DNA from: Ignavibacteria bacterium
GTDB lineage: Bacteria; Bacteroidota; Ignavibacteria; Ignavibacteriales; Melioribacteraceae
Direction: 5' to 3'
DNA length: 8,867 bases
Assembly (NCBI GenBank): GCA_003233295.1
Contig: QILJ01000005.1
Coordinates: forward strand, 1-8,867
Part shown: positions 6,430-8,867 of the stretch, piece by piece
Layout: each line of letters begins with the position of its first letter
Numbering within the stretch: position 1 is the stretch's first letter
The notes under the pieces: generated by a model
Databases searched by the model: none
What the model saw: the letters and a program-made list of their open reading frames with translations, nothing else
Told to the model about the DNA's origin: nothing
Program-made: the position numbers and the translations under genes

Positions 6430-6807
6430 ATGGCAATCGATCAAATAATAGTAATAATTGTGGGAATAGGTTTATCCGTATTAGTAGCTTGGTATTTCTG
6501 GTTTTCAGAAAAGAAAGGCGTAAAGATCCAGACAACTGATAGCGGTGTTCAAGAAGCTGTAATAAAAGTAAAGGGCGGTTATACCCCTGATGTATTAATT
6601 TTTAAGGCAGGTAAACCTATAAAACTAAATTTTATTAGAGAAGAAACAGCAGCTTGCTCCGAAGAAGTAATCTTTTCTGATCTAGGGAAAAAGGCAACTT
6701 TAACACCATTCAAAACAATTCCGGTAGATCTAAAAATAGATAAACCTGGTGAATATAATTTTCAGTGCGGAATGGGAATGCTGCATGGAAAGTTAATTAT
6801 TGAGTAA
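6430..6807 (+). CDS. Membrane-anchored cupredoxin-domain protein
   Basis: The 125-residue product has one N-terminal membrane span (about residues 5-25), a short basic linker SEKKGVK and a cupredoxin-like beta domain (about 42-125). Likely type-1-like copper ligands are Cys76 (ETAACSEE), Cys113, Met115, Met117 and His119 in FQCGMGMLHG. The two cysteines and extra methionine make a Cu(I)-friendly site. Small proteins of this kind commonly sit next to copper ATPases. A role in passing or accepting copper is inferred from the neighbours. Lysines right after the helix would place the domain in the cytosol by the positive-inside rule, which is unexpected for a cupredoxin. No clear T-rich terminator follows the stop. 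Confidence 0.85.
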   Translation: MAIDQIIVIIVGIGLSVLVAWYFWFSEKKGVKIQTTDSGVQEAVIKVKGGYTPDVLIFKAGKPIKLNFIREETAACSEEVIFSDLGKKATLTPFKTIPVDLKIDKPGEYNFQCGMGMLHGKLIIE

Positions 6808-6870
6808 ATTTTTCTGTGATATTATAATCATTAATCATGATTTTGGTTACTAATATACAGTCTATAAGTA

Positions 6871-6960
6871 CAATACTGTCAACTTAAGAAAATATTTTTG
6901 AAAAAGTTATATCTCGTGCATAAGCATACGGAATGATAACACTTAAAGTTGACAGTATTG
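6871..6960. mobile_element. MITE-like element with 15-bp perfect inverted ends
   Basis: CAATACTGTCAACTT (6871-6885) and AAGTTGACAGTATTG (6946-6960) are perfect inverted copies 60 bases apart, making a 90-bp unit. The inner sequence has no open frame of use. Long perfect ends far apart fit a non-autonomous transposable element or a solo IS remnant better than a terminator. No convincing target duplication flanks it, and I cannot assign an IS family. Confidence 0.45.
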
Positions 6961-7064
6961 CTCTAAGACACTGGTAGCATTAAAATAGTCGTCACTGAAA
7001 AATTCAATAATAAAGGACAGTTTCATTTTTATAGGCAAAGAAAGACAGTCTGAAGGAGAATATT

Positions 7065-7151
7065 TTGCCTGATTCAAAACATACGATGTCAATTCTACTT
7101 ATGGATGATAGGCTAGCTGAGATATATAATATTATATCCGAAAATTATTAG
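7065..7151 (+). CDS. Doubtful small ORF with good Shine-Dalgarno and TTG start (28 aa)
   Basis: AAGGAG (7053-7058) lies six bases before TTG 7065. The frame reads PDSKHTMSILLMDDRLAEIY and ends ISENY-stop. The frame is in fact open from 7036, and a neighbouring frame across 7000-7070 also looks coding-like, so this may be a frameshifted relic of a longer gene. No family is recognised. The antisense frame is open too, which lowers its weight as evidence. Confidence 0.25.
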   Translation: MPDSKHTMSILLMDDRLAEIYNIISENY

Positions 7152-7210
7152 GGTGTTGCAAAAATGAAAACAGGAAAGAGAAAATTGATAGGGGAAAATG
7201 TAATTGTAAT

Positions 7211-7275
7211 GGATACTGGTTACTAGATTCTGGATACTTGATACTAGCATCAAGAAGCTAATATCCAGAATCTAG
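7211..7275. repeat. Heptad tandem repeat with inverted copy (14-bp arms)
   Basis: Six 7-bp units run from 7211: GGATACT, GGTTACT, AGATTCT, GGATACT, TGATACT, AGCATCA. CTAGATTCTGGATA (7223-7236) is perfectly inverted at 7262-7275. An inner stem, CTTGAT/ATCAAG (7237-7242 and 7249-7254), stacks on it with a six-base bulge. It starts right after the stop of the - strand barrel gene and may serve as a transcript end, although no T-run follows on that strand. Confidence 0.6.
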
Positions 7276-7276
7276 C

Positions 7277-7447
7277 TTAGAACTTATAACTGATCCCAGC
7301 AGTAAAATATTCAATTGTGTAATATGTAAAGTCACGTGACTGGTATGCGCCAATTATGTTAAAGGGCTTATCTGCCAATAACCTTATTATAATTCCAAAT
7401 GCATTTCTCTGTGTTTCAACTTGGTTATAGATAGTTTGATAATCGGA
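7277..7447 (-). pseudogene. Frame-displaced C-terminal part of the beta-barrel gene
   Basis: After the frameshift near 7448, the other - strand frame continues the barrel with 56 residues, from SDYQTIYNQ through alternating polar and hydrophobic strands to FTAGISYKF. A final Phe after an aromatic strand is the usual C-terminal signal for outer-membrane insertion, and the 228-residue frame lacks it. Removing one base at the GAATTC (7446-7451) would join both parts into about 277 residues. The ATG at 7546 in this frame is probably not a real start. Confidence 0.65.
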
Positions 7448-8111
7448 ATTCTCTGTCACCGATAAACCCGCGCAAAGAAAAGTTAACGAATGATGCCGGG
7501 GAATAAAATATTTCTGCACCGAGTGATGATCCGCTGCGGTTATCATCAGTAGTAGTATAAGCCGGCATTAAACTTAAGTTAAAATAATTCGAAGGGTGCC
7601 ATGTAATTTTCCCCTCAACATAAGTTGTATTCAAATCATAATACCCGGTACCTTTTGTATAAGTTCCGCCAACACCGAAGAAGAATAAATTCCAATTGTA
7701 AAGCAGTGATGCATGTAAAACATGTGTCGCATCGGTAATAGAACCGTAATAGTATTTTCCCCTATACTTTTCAGCATACCGCCCGCCGGCATAAGCATAA
7801 TCAAATTTTAGATAAAACGGATAGAGGTTTTTCATCCCGCTGATTACAAAGAAATTCTGCTCGTATATCCAATTCGAATCGGGGATATCAATTGTGAGAT
7901 TATCATAACCCAAAATAATTTTATCCAAGTTTTTAATATCTACAATACCGTAAAACGAAAAACTTTCGGATGAATTATTGTTAGAATAATTACCCATAGT
8001 ATAGTAACCGCTTGCAGTAAAGGATGTTTTAGGAGTCTGCGCTGAAACCACTGTAACAGAAATTATCAGCAACAATAATATATTTTTCAATTTAAATATT
8101 CGTATGTTCAT
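7425..8111 (-). CDS. Outer-membrane beta-barrel protein (YaiO-like?), truncated by frameshift
   Basis: The frame as it stands gives 228 residues. A signal peptide (NILLLLIISVTVVSA, cleavage probably before QTPK) leads into many alternating, Tyr/Phe/Gly-rich strands such as YYYGSIT, LYNWNLFFFGVGGTY and GAEIFYSPASFVNFSLRGF, as in outer-membrane barrels. The last seven residues before the stop are out of frame. The true C-terminus lies in another frame down to 7277, so the intact protein would be about 277 residues, near the size of YaiO-family barrels. A secreted TPR protein 50 bases upstream fits the TPR plus YaiO pairing known in Bacteroidetes, but the family call is tentative. Either the gene is freshly broken or the base is a sequence error. 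The ribosome binding site is weak. Confidence 0.65.
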   Translation of the reverse strand: MNIRIFKLKNILLLLIISVTVVSAQTPKTSFTASGYYTMGNYSNNNSSESFSFYGIVDIKNLDKIILGYDNLTIDIPDSNWIYEQNFFVISGMKNLYPFYLKFDYAYAGGRYAEKYRGKYYYGSITDATHVLHASLLYNWNLFFFGVGGTYTKGTGYYDLNTTYVEGKITWHPSNYFNLSLMPAYTTTDDNRSGSSLGAEIFYSPASFVNFSLRGFIGDREFRLSNYL

Positions 8112-8161
8112 TTTTATCCGGACAATTAATTTAATTCAACAAGATCGTTTATTTCAGAGTA

Positions 8162-8794
8162 TTATCTGCTTAAGTTCAACCCTTCCTTTGCACTAGCATC
8201 ATTAGGATTTACAATTAAAGCAGTGACAAAATGATCGTAAGCTTTTGTTTTGCTGCCCAGATAATAATATGTCCAGCCAAGGTATAGATTTACAGCATAG
8301 TCGCTTGGGTACGAATCATGAAGTTTTTCCAGAATGATTTTTGAATTCAGATAATCGGCTGTGTTAAAATATATTTTAGCAAGATTGAGATTAGCCGTAT
8401 AGTGCTGCGGATCGACATCCAATATTTTTTTGTATATACTTTTGATCTCACTCCAGTTATTCATTGCAGCGTAAGGATAGGTTAATCCAAGCAGTGCTTC
8501 TATACTGTTATTACTGATCCTTACAGATTCTTTATAATATTTCACCGACGATTCATTCATCTTTGCAAGATAATGAAGCCAGCCTAACCTGATGTTCACT
8601 AAATAATCATTTGGATTATCTGTATACACAACTTTTATTATTGCAATTGCTTTTTCATAATTCCCAATTGCTTCTTCCGAAATAGAATTCTTAAACGCCT
8701 TGAGTCTATCCTCTTTTGTAATATTAAATCCATAGGAAATGTTAGCAAAAGATAGAGTCAAAAGAATAAGAATGAATTTACTTAGTCTGTTCAT
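8162..8794 (-). CDS. Secreted TPR-repeat protein
   Basis: The start chosen is the third ATG (8794), because GAGGAAG lies just upstream of it and it begins a clean signal peptide (MNRLSKFILILLTLSF, cleavage near SYG). The upstream ATGs at 8812 and 8806 would add six or four charged residues. The 210-residue product has about five tetratricopeptide repeats across residues 28-197, with the usual W/G/Y/A pattern (LGWLHYLAKM, LGLTYPYAAM, LNLAKIYF, LGWTYYYLG, then A-x3-NPND). TPRs mediate protein contacts, so it may scaffold an envelope complex with the barrel encoded 50 bases downstream. It overlaps the end of the upstream gene by 17 bp, which indicates translational coupling. Confidence 0.85.
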   Translation of the reverse strand: MNRLSKFILILLTLSFANISYGFNITKEDRLKAFKNSISEEAIGNYEKAIAIIKVVYTDNPNDYLVNIRLGWLHYLAKMNESSVKYYKESVRISNNSIEALLGLTYPYAAMNNWSEIKSIYKKILDVDPQHYTANLNLAKIYFNTADYLNSKIILEKLHDSYPSDYAVNLYLGWTYYYLGSKTKAYDHFVTALIVNPNDASAKEGLNLSR

Positions 8795-8867
8795 TGTCTT
8801 CCTCATTTTCATTATTAATTAATTCTGCTTTAAATTTAATTTTTTCATTTTTTGTTTCAATTGAACT
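8778..8867 (-). CDS. 3' end of an upstream gene (partial), charged C-terminal tail
   Basis: Reading in from the window edge, the frame runs 29 residues, ending IKFKAELINNENEEDNEQTK, and stops at TAA 8780-8778, inside the TPR gene. The Lys/Glu/Asn-rich composition looks like a disordered cytosolic tail. The frame is open to the edge, and the overlap with the next start is typical of an operon. In Bacteroidetes, genes beside TPR/YaiO pairs are often glycosyltransferases, but this fragment is too short to show that. Confidence 0.6.
   Translation of the reverse strand, partial: SSIETKNEKIKFKAELINNENEEDNEQTK

Larger units (their letters stand above)
6808..7276. other. Intergenic region between converging units
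   Basis: About 470 bases separate the + strand copper operon and the - strand envelope genes. They hold a MITE-like inverted-repeat element (6871-6960), a small SD-preceded frame (7065-7151) and a heptad palindrome (7211-7275). I see no clear intrinsic terminator for the + operon. The 15-bp arms of the element could act as one only if the 60-base spacer folds. Confidence 0.5.

Noticed and set aside
7151..7163. GGGTGTTGCAAAA as an insertion sequence end
   Set aside because: No matching inverted end and no transposase frame were found, so it is only mentioned as context.
7237..7254. TTGAT...ATCAA as an FNR box
   Set aside because: The spacer is six bases instead of four, and the site is part of the heptad palindrome at a gene end, not at a promoter.

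Overview
This is an AT-rich window with a copper-handling locus on the + strand and an envelope-type gene pair on the - strand. Several + strand genes have strong AAGGAGG-like ribosome binding sites and there are at least two sigma-54-like promoters. Together with the YHS+HMA copper ATPase and the Met-rich secreted protein, this suggests an FCB-group bacterium of the Ignavibacteriota/Bacteroidota type. That placement is inference from style and gene content; no marker gene is present.

Layout. Positions 1-226 are non-coding, with a perfect 10-10-10 dyad and a sigma-70-like promoter. Positions 227-1552 encode a di-heme ferric-reductase-like flavocytochrome, followed 19 bases later by an overlooked 48-residue single-span protein (1572-1718). 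Positions 1719-2215 hold hairpins, a degenerate heptad repeat, a possible coding relic and a sigma-54-type promoter. That promoter serves a 60-residue His-rich membrane peptide ending in Cys-Cys (2216-2398), closed by an 18-bp terminator hairpin. Positions 2475-3269 are mostly non-coding, with one doubtful small ORF and a second sigma-54-like promoter. The core operon follows: a secreted Met/His-rich protein (3270-3653), a Cu(I) P1B-1 ATPase (3715-6390) and a membrane-anchored cupredoxin (6430-6807).

Positions 6808-7276 separate two converging units. They hold a MITE-like 90-bp inverted-repeat element, a short SD-preceded ORF and a heptad-based palindrome. On the - strand, read right to left, are the 3' end of an unidentified gene (8867-8778), a secreted TPR protein overlapping it by 17 bp (8794-8162), and an outer-membrane beta-barrel gene (8111-7277) that is broken by a one-base frameshift near 7448.

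How it may work together (inference). The ATPase exports Cu(I). The Met-rich secreted protein and the cupredoxin offer Cu(I) sites on the acceptor or donor side, the 60-residue peptide adds a small His/Cys metal site, and the flavocytochrome could supply reducing power at the membrane (Cu(II) or Fe(III) reduction). The 60-residue peptide gene and the Met-rich/ATPase operon appear to share a promoter type and an AT-rich upstream motif, so they may respond to the same activator.
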